DNA of 64,000 bases, from the NCBI GenBank assembly GCA_963755755.1, contig CAVWLJ010000010.1, forward strand, positions 124,001 to 188,000. Reading direction: 5' to 3'. The position numbers were made by a program, and so were the translations under genes. Position 1 is the stretch's first letter. Every line of letters begins with the position of its first letter. This document shows positions 54,988 to 64,000 of this stretch, piece by piece. The notes under the pieces are model-generated. The model searched no databases, was not told the DNA's origin, and saw only the letters and a list, made by a program, of their open reading frames with translations. Source of the DNA: DATKNA01 sp963755755 (GTDB lineage: Bacteria > Actinomycetota > Actinomycetes > Actinomycetales > Kineosporiaceae).

Positions 54988-56420
54988 TCGCGGTGTCGCT
55001 GGCGGAGGTCGCCTCGGCGACCGGCGGGCGACTGGCCGGGGGAGCCGACGGGCAGACGGTGGTCACCGGTCCGGTGGTCGCCGACAGCCGGCAGGCCGAG
55101 CCCGGCGCCCTCTTCGTCGCGCTGCCCGGCGAGCGGACCGACGGCCACGACCACGCCGCGTCCGCGGTCGCCGCCGGCGCCGTCGCGGTGCTCGCCGATC
55201 GGGAGCTCGACGTCCCCTGCGTCGTCGTCCCGGCCGAACCCGGCCGGCTCGCCGCGCTCGCCGCCCTCGCCCGGTTCGTGATCGACCGGCTCCCGGACCT
55301 CGTCGTCGTCGGCGTCACCGGCTCCTCGGGCAAGACCAGCACCAAGGACCTGCTCGCCGCGCTGCTCGGCGACCTGGGCCCGACGGTCGCGCCGCAGGGC
55401 TCGTTCAACAACGAGATCGGCCTGCCGCTCACCGCGCTGCGGTGCACGGCGTCGACGCGCTACCTCGTGGCCGAGATGGGCGCGCGGATGCCCGGGAACA
55501 TCGCCTACCTGACCCGGATCACGCCGCCCGATGTCGCCGTCGTGCTCAACGTCGGCGCCGCCCACGTGGGCGTGTTCGGCTCCCGGGAGGAGACCGCCCG
55601 GACCAAGGGCGAGCTGCCCGAGGCCCTGACCGAGGACGGGGTCGCCGTCCTCAACGCCGACGACCCGCTCGTCGCCGCCATGGTGACGCGCACGAAGGGC
55701 CGCGTCGTCCGGTTCGGCCTCGGGCCGGAGGCCGACGTGCGCGCCGAGGACGTCCGCCTGGACGCCTGGTCGCGGCCCTCGTTCACGCTGCTGACGCCGC
55801 GCGGCGACGCCGACGTGACCCTCGCCCTGCACGGCGAGCACCACGTCGCCAACGCCCTGGCCGCCGCCGCCGTCGCGCTCGAGCAGGGCATGACGCCGGC
55901 ACGCGCGGCCGAGGTGCTGGCCGCCGCCCGGCCGGCCAGCCGGTGGCGGATGGAGGTCACGACCCGTCGCGACGGCGTCACCGTCGTCAACGACGCCTAC
56001 AACGCCAACCCCGACTCGGTGCGCGCGGCCCTGAAGGCGCTCGCCGCCATGGGCCGGCCCGAGGACGGCCCGCGCCGGCGCACCTGGGCGGTGCTCGGCG
56101 AGATGCTCGAACTGGGGGACACGGCGCTCACCGAGCACGACGCGGTCGGCCGGCTCGCCGTGCGGCTGGACGTCGCCCGGCTCGTCGCGGTCGGCGAGGG
56201 CGCCCGCGCGATCCACGCCGGGGCCAGCCACGAGGGGTCGTGGGGCGAGGAGTCCGCCTGGGTGCCGGACGCCGCGGCCGCGCTCGCGCTCCTGCGGTCC
56301 GAGCTCGAGCCGGGCGACGTCGTGCTCGTGAAGGCGTCCCGGTCGATCGGGCTGGACGCGGTGGCGACCGCCCTGCTCGAGGACGTCGCCGCCGCAGCGG
56401 GCGCCGGAGGATCCGCGTGA
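54984..56420 (+). CDS. murF: UDP-MurNAc-tripeptide--D-Ala-D-Ala ligase
   Basis: Adds D-Ala-D-Ala to complete the pentapeptide. 478 residues with ATP site VVGVTGSSGKTSTKDLLAALL, FNNEIGLPLT, EMGARMPGNIAYL, NVGAAHVGVFGS, NDAYNANPDSVRAALKAL and a VLVKASRSIGLD end. The ATG at 54984 overlaps murE (ATGA), and the stop overlaps mraY. Intact. Confidence 0.96.
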   Translation: MIAVSLAEVASATGGRLAGGADGQTVVTGPVVADSRQAEPGALFVALPGERTDGHDHAASAVAAGAVAVLADRELDVPCVVVPAEPGRLAALAALARFVIDRLPDLVVVGVTGSSGKTSTKDLLAALLGDLGPTVAPQGSFNNEIGLPLTALRCTASTRYLVAEMGARMPGNIAYLTRITPPDVAVVLNVGAAHVGVFGSREETARTKGELPEALTEDGVAVLNADDPLVAAMVTRTKGRVVRFGLGPEADVRAEDVRLDAWSRPSFTLLTPRGDADVTLALHGEHHVANALAAAAVALEQGMTPARAAEVLAAARPASRWRMEVTTRRDGVTVVNDAYNANPDSVRAALKALAAMGRPEDGPRRRTWAVLGEMLELGDTALTEHDAVGRLAVRLDVARLVAVGEGARAIHAGASHEGSWGEESAWVPDAAAALALLRSELEPGDVVLVKASRSIGLDAVATALLEDVAAAAGAGGSA

Positions 56421-57496
56421 AGGCGGTGCTCCTCGCGGCCGCGGTCGCGCTCGTCTGCTCGCTGTTCGGCACCCGGTTCTACATCCAGTTCCTCGTCCGC
56501 CGCGGCTACGGCCAGTTCATCCGCGACGACGGCCCGACCGGGCACCACACGAAGCGCGGCACCCCGACGATGGGCGGGGCCGTCATCATCGGCGCCACCC
56601 TCGCCGGCTACCTGGTGGCGCACGCCGCGACCATGTGGACGCCGACGATGTCGGCGGTCCTCGTGCTGTTCCTCATGAGCGGCCTCGGGCTGGTCGGGTG
56701 GCTCGACGACTACCTCAAGATCTCCCGGCAGCGCAGCCTGGGTCTGCGGGCGGGCGCGAAGCTGGCCGGGCAGAGCGCCGTCGCCATCACGTTCGCGCTG
56801 CTCGCGCTGCAGTTCCAGAACGGGGAGTTCCGCACTCCGGCGTCGACCCGGGTGTCGTTCATCCGGGACACCGGCATCGACCTGGCCTTCGGCGGCGCGG
56901 CGCTCGGGCTCGTCCTGTTCGTCCTCTGGGCGCTGATCATGATCGCGGCCTGGAGCAACGGCGTGAACCTGACCGACGGCCTCGACGGTCTCGCCACCGG
57001 CACGAGTGTCATGGTCTTCGGCGCGTACGTCCTCATCGGCATCTGGCAGTCGAACAACTCCTGCCTGGAGCGGCCGGGGCCGCAGTGCTACGAGGTCCGC
57101 GACCCCCGCGACCTCGCCGTCGTGGCCGCCGCCGTGCTCGGGTCGTGCTTCGGGTTCCTCTGGTGGAACGCGTCCCCGGCGAAGATCTTCATGGGCGACA
57201 CCGGCTCGCTGTCGCTCGGCGGCGCGCTCGCGGGCCTGGCCATCACGACCCGCACCGAGGTGCTGCTCGTGCTGCTCGGCGGGCTCTTCGTGCTCATCAC
57301 GCTGTCCGTGGTGATCCAGGTGGGGTCGTTCAAGCTGACCGGCAGGCGCGTGTTCCGGATGGCGCCGCTGCAGCACCACTTCGAGCTCGCCGGCTGGGCC
57401 GAGGTGACGATCGTCATCCGGTTCTGGATCATCGCCGGGCTCTTCGTCGGCCTCGGGCTCGGCGTCTTCTACGCCGAGTGGGTGGTGGGTCAGTGA
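56417..57496 (+). CDS. mraY: Phospho-N-acetylmuramoyl-pentapeptide-transferase
   Basis: Makes lipid I at the inner face of the membrane. 359 residues with about ten TM helices. Signature segments are DDGPTGHHTKRGTPTMGG, the catalytic GLVGWLDDYLKI, NLTDGLDGLA, AKIFMGDTGSLSLGG and MAPLQHHFELAGWAE. GTG 56417 overlaps the murF stop (GTGA). Confidence 0.97.
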   Translation: MKAVLLAAAVALVCSLFGTRFYIQFLVRRGYGQFIRDDGPTGHHTKRGTPTMGGAVIIGATLAGYLVAHAATMWTPTMSAVLVLFLMSGLGLVGWLDDYLKISRQRSLGLRAGAKLAGQSAVAITFALLALQFQNGEFRTPASTRVSFIRDTGIDLAFGGAALGLVLFVLWALIMIAAWSNGVNLTDGLDGLATGTSVMVFGAYVLIGIWQSNNSCLERPGPQCYEVRDPRDLAVVAAAVLGSCFGFLWWNASPAKIFMGDTGSLSLGGALAGLAITTRTEVLLVLLGGLFVLITLSVVIQVGSFKLTGRRVFRMAPLQHHFELAGWAEVTIVIRFWIIAGLFVGLGLGVFYAEWVVGQ

Positions 57497-57543
57497 CGCG
57501 GAACGCGGTCATCTCGACGACCACTCAGGCGTGGTGGGGCTGA
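57493..57543 (+). CDS. 16-codon mini-ORF bridging mraY and murD
   Basis: GTG 57493 overlaps the mraY stop (GTGA), encodes VTRNAVISTTTQAWWG and stops at 57541-57543, one base before the murD GTG. Fourteen of 15 codons after the start end in G or C. It might keep ribosomes coupled across the gap; no homologue is known to me. Confidence 0.25.
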   Translation: MTRNAVISTTTQAWWG

Positions 57544-57544
57544 G

Positions 57545-59098
57545 GTGAACGCCCGGCTCGACGGCCTGACGTCGTCCACCGCCGACTGGGCCGGTCTGCG
57601 GGTCGTCGTCGCAGGCATCGGGATCTCCGGCTTCGCCGCCGCCGACGCCCTGGTGGAGCGCGGCGCGCGCGTCGTCGTGCTGGACGCCGCCGACGGGCCC
57701 GACCAGCGCGAGCGTGCCGTCATCCTCGACACCCTCGGCGCGGACGTGCGGCTGGGTCCGGACGCCGTGGCCGCCCTGCCGGACGTGGAGGCCGCGTCGG
57801 GTCGAGCGGCACCGGACCTCGTCGTCACCTCGCCGGGCTGGCGGCCCGACCATCCCGTCCTGGCGGGCGCCGCGAGGACCGGCGTCCCGGTCTGGAGCGA
57901 GGTCGAGCTGGCCTGGCGGATGCGGCCGGTGACCGCCGCTGTGCCCTGGCTCACCGTCACCGGCACGAACGGCAAGACGACGACCGTGACGATGCTCGCC
58001 TCGATGCTCACCGCCGCCGGGTACCGCGCGGCCGCGGTCGGCAACGCCGGGACGCCGGTGCTCGAGGCCGTGCTCCACCCGCAGCCCTACGACGTGCTCG
58101 CGGTCGAGCTCTCCAGCTTCCAGCTGCACTCGACGTCGTCCGTGCGGCCGCGGGCGAGCGCCTGCCTCAACGTCGCACCGGACCACCTCGACTGGCACGG
58201 CAGCCTGGAGGCCTACGCCCGGGACAAGGGCCGGGTCTACGAGAACACCGAGATCGCCTGCGTCTACAACGTCGCCGACCCGGTCACGGAGCAGCTGGTC
58301 CGGGACGCGGACGTCGTCGAGGGCTGCCGCGCGATCGGCTTCACGCTGGGCGTCCCGGGCCTGTCGATGGTGGGGCTCGTCGACGAGGTGCTGGCCGACC
58401 GGGCGTTCGTCGAGGAGCGCCGCACCTCCGCCGCCGAGCTCGCCACCCTGGACGACGTCCGGCTCGGGAACGGCGGCGTGCTCGCGCCGCACGTCGTCGC
58501 CAACGCGCTCGCGGCCGCGGCGCTCGCCCGCGCCCACGGCGTTCCCCCGGTCGCGGTCCGGGACGGGCTGCGCGGCCTCACCCCGCCCGCGCACCGGCTC
58601 GCCCGGGTCGCCGAGGCGGGCGGCGTCACCTGGGTCGACGACTCGAAGGCGACGAACCCGCACGCCGCCGACGCGGCGCTGGGCGGGTTCGAGCACATCG
58701 TGTGGGTGGCGGGCGGCCTGGCCAAGGGCGCCGGCCCGGCGGAGTTCGACGACCTCGTCCGCCGGCACGCCGGGCGGTTGCGCGCGGCCGTGCTCATCGG
58801 CCGCGACCGCGCGGTGATCCACGGCGCGCTCGCCCGACACGCTCCGCAGATCCCCGTCGTCGAGGTGGACGTCGCGGACACTGAGGGGATGTCGGGTACG
58901 GGGAGGCTCATGGACCGGGTGGTCGCGACGGCCGCCGACCTCGCGCGGCCCGGTGACACCGTGTTGCTCGCGCCGGCGTGCGCCTCGATGGATCAGTTCT
59001 CCTCCTACGTGCAGCGCGGCGAGGCGTTCGCGGACGCCGTCCGCCGCCGGCTCGGCCCCCCGCTCGCCCCGCCTCCGGGGCCGGGATCGGAGGGCTGA
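57545..59098 (+). CDS. murD: UDP-MurNAc-L-alanine--D-glutamate ligase
   Basis: Adds D-glutamate to UDP-MurNAc-L-Ala. 517 residues, N-terminal Rossmann (VVVAGIGISGFAAADAL), ATP site TVTGTNGKTTTVTMLASML, GNAGTPVLE, AVELSSFQLHST, NVAPDHLDWHGS, VDDSKATNPHAADAAL and a C-terminal LLAPACASMDQFSSYVQRGEAF. GTG 57545 with GCTGAGG upstream. Intact. Confidence 0.96.
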   Translation: MNARLDGLTSSTADWAGLRVVVAGIGISGFAAADALVERGARVVVLDAADGPDQRERAVILDTLGADVRLGPDAVAALPDVEAASGRAAPDLVVTSPGWRPDHPVLAGAARTGVPVWSEVELAWRMRPVTAAVPWLTVTGTNGKTTTVTMLASMLTAAGYRAAAVGNAGTPVLEAVLHPQPYDVLAVELSSFQLHSTSSVRPRASACLNVAPDHLDWHGSLEAYARDKGRVYENTEIACVYNVADPVTEQLVRDADVVEGCRAIGFTLGVPGLSMVGLVDEVLADRAFVEERRTSAAELATLDDVRLGNGGVLAPHVVANALAAAALARAHGVPPVAVRDGLRGLTPPAHRLARVAEAGGVTWVDDSKATNPHAADAALGGFEHIVWVAGGLAKGAGPAEFDDLVRRHAGRLRAAVLIGRDRAVIHGALARHAPQIPVVEVDVADTEGMSGTGRLMDRVVATAADLARPGDTVLLAPACASMDQFSSYVQRGEAFADAVRRRLGPPLAPPPGPGSEG

Positions 59099-59101
59099 GG
59101 C

Positions 59102-60384
<1,283 letters not shown>

Positions 60385-60388
<4 letters not shown>

Positions 60389-61510
60389 GTCTGTCGGTGG
60401 TCCTCGCGGGTGGCGGGTCGACGGGGCACGTCGCGCCGCTGCTCGCGCTCGCGGACTGCCTGCGCCGGCGCGACCCCGGGGTCCGCATCACGGCGCTCGG
60501 CACCGCCGAGGGCCTGGAGGCGCGTCTCGTGCCCGAGGCCGGCTACCCGTTCGCCGTCGTTCCCCGCGTCCCGCTGCCCCGGCGGCCGTCGGCCGACCTC
60601 GGCCGCCTGCCCTTCCGGCTGCGTTCCGCCGTCGCGGCCGCGGCACACGCCATGGAGGAGGCGCAGGCCCAGGTCGTCGTCGGCTTCGGCGGCTACGTCT
60701 CGACGCCGGCGTACCTGGCGGCCCGCCGGCTCGGGCTGCCCATCGTCGTCCACGAGCAGAACGCCCGGCCCGGCCTGGCCAACCGGCTCGGCGCCCGGTT
60801 CACGCCGTACGTGGCCGTCACCTTCCCGGGGACGCCGCTGCGCGCGGCGCGCGTGCTCGGCATGCCGTTGCGCCGCCAGATCACCACGCTCGACCGAGGC
60901 GGCGCTGCGCGACGGCGGGCTGGCCGCCTTCGGCCTCGAGCCGGGCCGCACCACGCTGCTCGTGTTCGGCGGCTCGCTCGGCGCGCAGCGCCTCAACGTC
61001 ACCTTCGGCGAGGCCCGGCCGGCGCTGCTCGCCGCCGGTGTCCAGGTGCTGCACGTCACCGGCCGCGGCAAGACCGTCGAGGGGCTGGAGGGCGCCACGA
61101 CGCTCCCCGGCGAGCCCCGCTACGTGGCCGTCGAGTACCTCGACCGGATGGACCTCGCCTACGCCGCGGCCGACATGGTCGTCTGCCGGGCCGGCGCGAG
61201 CACCGTCTGCGAGGTGACCACGGTCGGCCTCCCCGCCGCCTACGTGCCCCTCCCGGTGGGCAACGGCGAGCAGCGGCTCAACGCCGAGCCCGTGGTGCGC
61301 GCGGGCGGCGGGCTGCTCGTCGACGACGCGCAGTGCACGCCGACCTGGGTGCGGGACCAGCTGCTGCCGCTGCTCGTGGACAGTGGGGAGCTCGCCGCGA
61401 TGGCCAAGGCGGCCGCGGAGTTCGGCATCACGGACGGCGACGAGCGGCTGGCCGACCTCGTCGAGCAGGCCGTCGCCGAGGCAGGTTCCGCACGCCGGGC
61501 GTCGTCGTGA
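60385..61510 (+). CDS. murG: UDP-GlcNAc:lipid I GlcNAc transferase MurG (frame break near 60894)
   Basis: Converts lipid I to lipid II. About 374 residues after repair. N-domain: VVLAGGGSTGHVAPLLALADCL and VVGFGGYVSTPAYLAARRL, HEQNARPGLAN. After one extra C in CTCGACCGAGG the other frame gives EAALRDGGLAAF, LLVFGGSLGAQRLN, and the donor site VVCRAGASTVCEVTTVGLPAAYVPLP. An essential single-copy enzyme, so the break is almost surely an error. The GTG start overlaps ftsW and the stop overlaps murC. Confidence 0.93.
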
Positions 61511-62946
61511 AGCCGGATCTCGCCCTCGACGTGCCGCCCGCCGACGCGCTCGGCCGGGTCCACTTCATCGGCATCGGCGGCGTCGGCATGGCCGGGCTCG
61601 CGCGGATCATGCTCGCCCGCGGCGTGCTGGTCAGCGGGAGCGACGCCAAGGCCTCGGCCACCACGGACACCTTGCGCGCGCTCGGCGCCACCGTGCACGT
61701 CGGGCACGACGCCGCGCACCTCGCCGGCGCCGACACCGTCGTCGTGACGACGGCGGCGCGCGACACCAATCCCGAGCTCGTGGAGGCGCGCCGGCGGGGC
61801 CTGCTCGTGCTCCACCGGGCCCAGGCGCTCGCGGCGCTGATGCGCGGGCGCCGGGCGCTGGCGGTCGCGGGCACGGCAGGCAAGACCACGACCACCTCGA
61901 TGCTCACGGTCGCCCTCCAGCACTGCGGCGCCGACCCGTCGTTCGCGATCGGCGGCGAGCTGACCGAGACCGGCGAGACCGCGGCCGAGGGCGGCGGGGA
62001 CCTGTTCGTCGCGGAGTCCGACGAGTCCGACGGGTCGTTCCTGCTCTACAGCCCAACCGTGGCGATCGTCACCAACGTCGAGGCCGACCACCTCGACCAC
62101 TACGGCACCGCCGAGGCCGTGACCGATGCCTTCTCCGCGTTCGCGGACCGGATCGTGCCCGGCGGGCTCCTCGTCGCGTGCGCCGACGACCCCGGGTCGG
62201 CGTCGCTCGCGGCCCGGGTCCGCGGCCGGCGGTCCGACGTCGACGTCCTCACGTACGGGGCGTCCCCGGACGCCGACGTCCGCGTCGTCGACCTCGACGT
62301 CTCGGGGGCGGGTGCCCGCTTCGGGCTTGCCCGCGACGACTCCGTCGTCCCGCTCGCCCTGCGCGTGCCGGGTGCGCACAACGCTCTGGACGCGGCGGCC
62401 GCCTGGACGGCGGGCGTCTGGCTCGGCCTCGACGCCGAGTGCCTCGCCGAGGGCCTCGCCGGCTTCGGCGGCACCCGCCGGCGGTTCGAGACCAAGGGGG
62501 TCGCCTCCGGCGTGCGGGTCGTCGACGACTACGCCCACCACCCGACGAAGGTCGACGCCGTGCTGCGCGCCGTCCGCGGGGTCAGCGGCGACGGCCGCGT
62601 GCTGGTGATCTTCCAGCCGCACCTGTACAGCCGCACCCGGATCTTCGCCCGCGAGTTCGGCGCCGCCCTGGGCCTCGCCGACGAGGTCGTCGTGCTCGAC
62701 GTCTACGGCGCCCGGGAGGATCCGGAACCGGGCGTGACGGGGGAGCTGGTGGCCCGGGCCGTCCCGCTGCCGCCCGAGCGCGTCGCGTTCGAACCCGACC
62801 GCGACGCCGCCGTCCGGCGGGTCGCCGATCGGGCGGCACCGGGCGACGTCGTCCTCACCGTCGGCGCCGGGGACGTGACCGCCCTGGGGCCGGTGCTGCT
62901 GAACCGCTTGCGCGAGCGAGCACCGGTGGGCGAGAGCCGGGGATGA
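61507..62946 (+). CDS. murC: UDP-N-acetylmuramate--L-alanine ligase
   Basis: First amino-acid ligase of the Mur pathway. 479 residues: VHFIGIGGVGMAGLARIM (N-domain), ATP site AVAGTAGKTTTTSMLTVAL, VAESDESDGSFLLYSP, TNVEADHLDHYGT, DDYAHHPTKVDAVL, FQPHLYSRT and GAGDVTALGP near the end. GTG 61507 overlaps the murG stop. Intact. No murB follows it, as in several actinobacterial dcw clusters. Confidence 0.96.
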   Translation: MKPDLALDVPPADALGRVHFIGIGGVGMAGLARIMLARGVLVSGSDAKASATTDTLRALGATVHVGHDAAHLAGADTVVVTTAARDTNPELVEARRRGLLVLHRAQALAALMRGRRALAVAGTAGKTTTTSMLTVALQHCGADPSFAIGGELTETGETAAEGGGDLFVAESDESDGSFLLYSPTVAIVTNVEADHLDHYGTAEAVTDAFSAFADRIVPGGLLVACADDPGSASLAARVRGRRSDVDVLTYGASPDADVRVVDLDVSGAGARFGLARDDSVVPLALRVPGAHNALDAAAAWTAGVWLGLDAECLAEGLAGFGGTRRRFETKGVASGVRVVDDYAHHPTKVDAVLRAVRGVSGDGRVLVIFQPHLYSRTRIFAREFGAALGLADEVVVLDVYGAREDPEPGVTGELVARAVPLPPERVAFEPDRDAAVRRVADRAAPGDVVLTVGAGDVTALGPVLLNRLRERAPVGESRG

Positions 62947-63761
62947 CGCGGGCGGCGCCGGGGGGCGCTCTCCGCGAGGGCCGGTCCCGGCTCCGATCCG
63001 CTCTGCCCGCCCCCGGCGGCCACGTCGAGCCGGATGCCGAAGGGCCCGACGACGAGGGGCTGGCATCGCCGGTCCCGCTGCCGGTACGTCGGGGGCGCCG
63101 GCTCGGGCGCGTGCTCGTCCTCGGGCTGGCCGCTGCCGGCGTCGCGGCGTGGCTGCTCATGGCGTCCCCGTTCACGCGGGTCACGGCCGTGGACGTCGAG
63201 GGCGCGTCCGCGCGCTGGGCGCCCGGGGTCCGCAGCGCGATCGAGCAGGAGATCGGCACGTCGCTGGTGCGCGTCGACAGGGCGGGCGTTGCGGCGCGGG
63301 TGCGTGCCGTTCCGGGCGTGCTGCGCGCGTCGGTGGACCTGCGCTGGCCGCACACGCTCGTCGTGCGGGTGCTCGAGCGCCGGCCCGTCGCGGGGGTCCG
63401 GGTGGACGGCGGCGTCCGCGAGTTCGACGCCGAGGGGGTGGACCTCGGCCTCGCGCCGTCCGCCCCCGGGCTGCCGCTCCTCAGCGTCCCTGCCAACGAT
63501 GTCGGGGCGGGAACGGTGGCCGCGGCGGTGCGCGTCCGCGAGGCCCTGCCCGCCGCCGTCCGGGCCCAGGTCGTCGAGCTCGGAGCCTCGACCCCGGACG
63601 GCGTCTGGTTCGTCCTGCGCGACCGGACGCGGGTGTTGTGGGGCTCCGCGGACGCTCCGGCGGACAAGGCGGCCGCCCTCGCCGTGATGCGGTCGGTCGC
63701 TCCCCGCGGCCACGCGCGGACGGTCGACGTCAGCGCTCCCGACGCCCCCGCCGTCTCCTGA
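62943..63761 (+). CDS. ftsQ: Cell division protein FtsQ
   Basis: Bitopic divisome protein of 272 residues. A disordered acidic N-terminus, one TM helix (VLVLGLAAAGVAAWLLM, ~58-74), a POTRA domain starting FTRVTAVDVEGASARW, then the FtsQ domain (LRWPHTLVVRVLERRPVAGVRVDGGVREFDAEGVDL). ATG 62943 overlaps murC (ATGA). Low sequence conservation beyond these features is normal for FtsQ. Confidence 0.92.
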   Translation: MTRAAPGGALREGRSRLRSALPAPGGHVEPDAEGPDDEGLASPVPLPVRRGRRLGRVLVLGLAAAGVAAWLLMASPFTRVTAVDVEGASARWAPGVRSAIEQEIGTSLVRVDRAGVAARVRAVPGVLRASVDLRWPHTLVVRVLERRPVAGVRVDGGVREFDAEGVDLGLAPSAPGLPLLSVPANDVGAGTVAAAVRVREALPAAVRAQVVELGASTPDGVWFVLRDRTRVLWGSADAPADKAAALAVMRSVAPRGHARTVDVSAPDAPAVS

Positions 63762-63851
63762 CCCGCGCCCGTCCGCCGGGCATGCCGACACGCCGCCGCG
63801 GGTCGTTGAGTCGCCCTTGAGGCGCCCGTACGGTCACTGAACAGGAGCTGG

Positions 63852-63884
63852 TTGACATAACTATAACCCTCTACCTGAGGGTGA
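63852..63884 (+). promoter_or_regulatory. ftsZ promoter region with inverted repeat
   Basis: An AT-rich island in GC-rich DNA. TTGACA (63852-63857) is a perfect -35. The -10 is not obvious; TATAAC at 63862 and downstream bases are candidates. ACCCTC (63866-63871) and GAGGGT (63877-63882) form an inverted repeat with a 5-base loop, a possible operator. The rest of 63762-63922 shows no gene. Confidence 0.6.
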
Positions 63885-63922
63885 GAGTCTCCGCCCCCGA
63901 CCGCGAGTGAGAGGCAACGGAC

Positions 63923-64000
63923 GTGGCAGCACCGCAGAACTACCTTGCCGTCATCAAGGTCGTCGGTATCGGCGGCGGCGGCGTCAACGCCGTGAACCGC
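63923..64000 (+). CDS. ftsZ: Cell division protein FtsZ (5' end only)
   Basis: The first 26 codons read VAAPQNYLAVIKVVGIGGGGVNAVNR, the invariant FtsZ N-terminus with the first GTP-binding glycine loop. GTG 63923 is preceded by GAGAGG. The rest of this tubulin-like protein lies beyond the window. Confidence 0.97.
   Translation, partial: MAAPQNYLAVIKVVGIGGGGVNAVNR

Overview
The window is a chromosomal segment of a very GC-rich actinobacterium (about 74% GC by eye, nearly all codons ending in G or C, many GTG starts). Gene content and order match the conserved neighbourhood of the dcw (division and cell wall) cluster known from Streptomyces and Mycobacterium: fadD, SRPBCC, ArsA-like, glucokinase, acyltransferase, class II DAHP synthase, PknL with an Rv2175c-like protein, polyprenyl synthase, metF, SAV_6107-type HEPN, dinB, DUF3040, then mraZ through ftsZ. 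I cannot assign an order or genus. No rRNA, tRNA, CRISPR array, phage or insertion sequence was seen.

Layout. 1-886: 5' part of an acyl-CoA ligase (minus). 1161-5811: SRPBCC, ArsA-like ATPase, CxxC protein, two tandem ROK sugar kinases and an EEP-family hydrolase (plus). 5818-7175: membrane protein and esterase (minus). 7431-16126: acyltransferase, MacS/LuxR-type two-component pair, DAHP synthase, threonine aldolase, molybdopterin oxidoreductase and a large membrane hydrolase (plus). 16116-18677: PknL-like kinase and LysM/transglycosylase (minus), then an Rv2175c-like regulator. 19169-22845: crtE-crtI-crtB (minus). 23027-25396: metF, SIMPL protein, CDP-alcohol phosphatidyltransferase. 25413-27611: MFS exporter with a divergent CGNR regulator. 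27646-33301: a second, tightly overlapping carotenoid-tailoring operon (CrtD-like, GT2, CruF-like, CrtA-like, hydrolase, YbaK; minus). 33461-34926: EEP hydrolase and pentapeptide protein. 35069-42784: an SOS promoter with a perfect LexA box, then DUF6504, HEPN, a DnaE2-like polymerase, a methyltransferase and DinB. 42894-48280: DUF3040, then TgpA transglutaminase, DUF58 and MoxR (minus). 48599-64000: the dcw cluster mraZ-rsmH-ftsL-ftsI-murE-murF-mraY-murD-ftsW-murG-murC-ftsQ-ftsZ (ftsZ cut by the window end).

How it fits together. The dcw cluster holds the cytoplasmic peptidoglycan precursor pathway (MurE, F, D, C, MraY, MurG) and divisome parts (FtsL, I, W, Q, Z). It starts at a promoter overlaid by four MraZ-type repeats with exact 10-bp spacing. 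A long hairpin lies in front of rsmH. The two crt clusters together predict an acyclic, 1-hydroxylated, probably 2-keto, glycosylated C40 carotenoid, because no lycopene cyclase is visible. The SOS operon looks like a variant mutagenic-repair module.

A caution that affects about 14 genes: roughly 17 single-base frame breaks, nearly all equivalent to one extra base, interrupt otherwise well-conserved genes, including essential ones (ftsI, murG). They are best read as insertion errors in the sequence, not as pseudogenes. For these genes the coordinates span the whole gene and the break is named in the entry.
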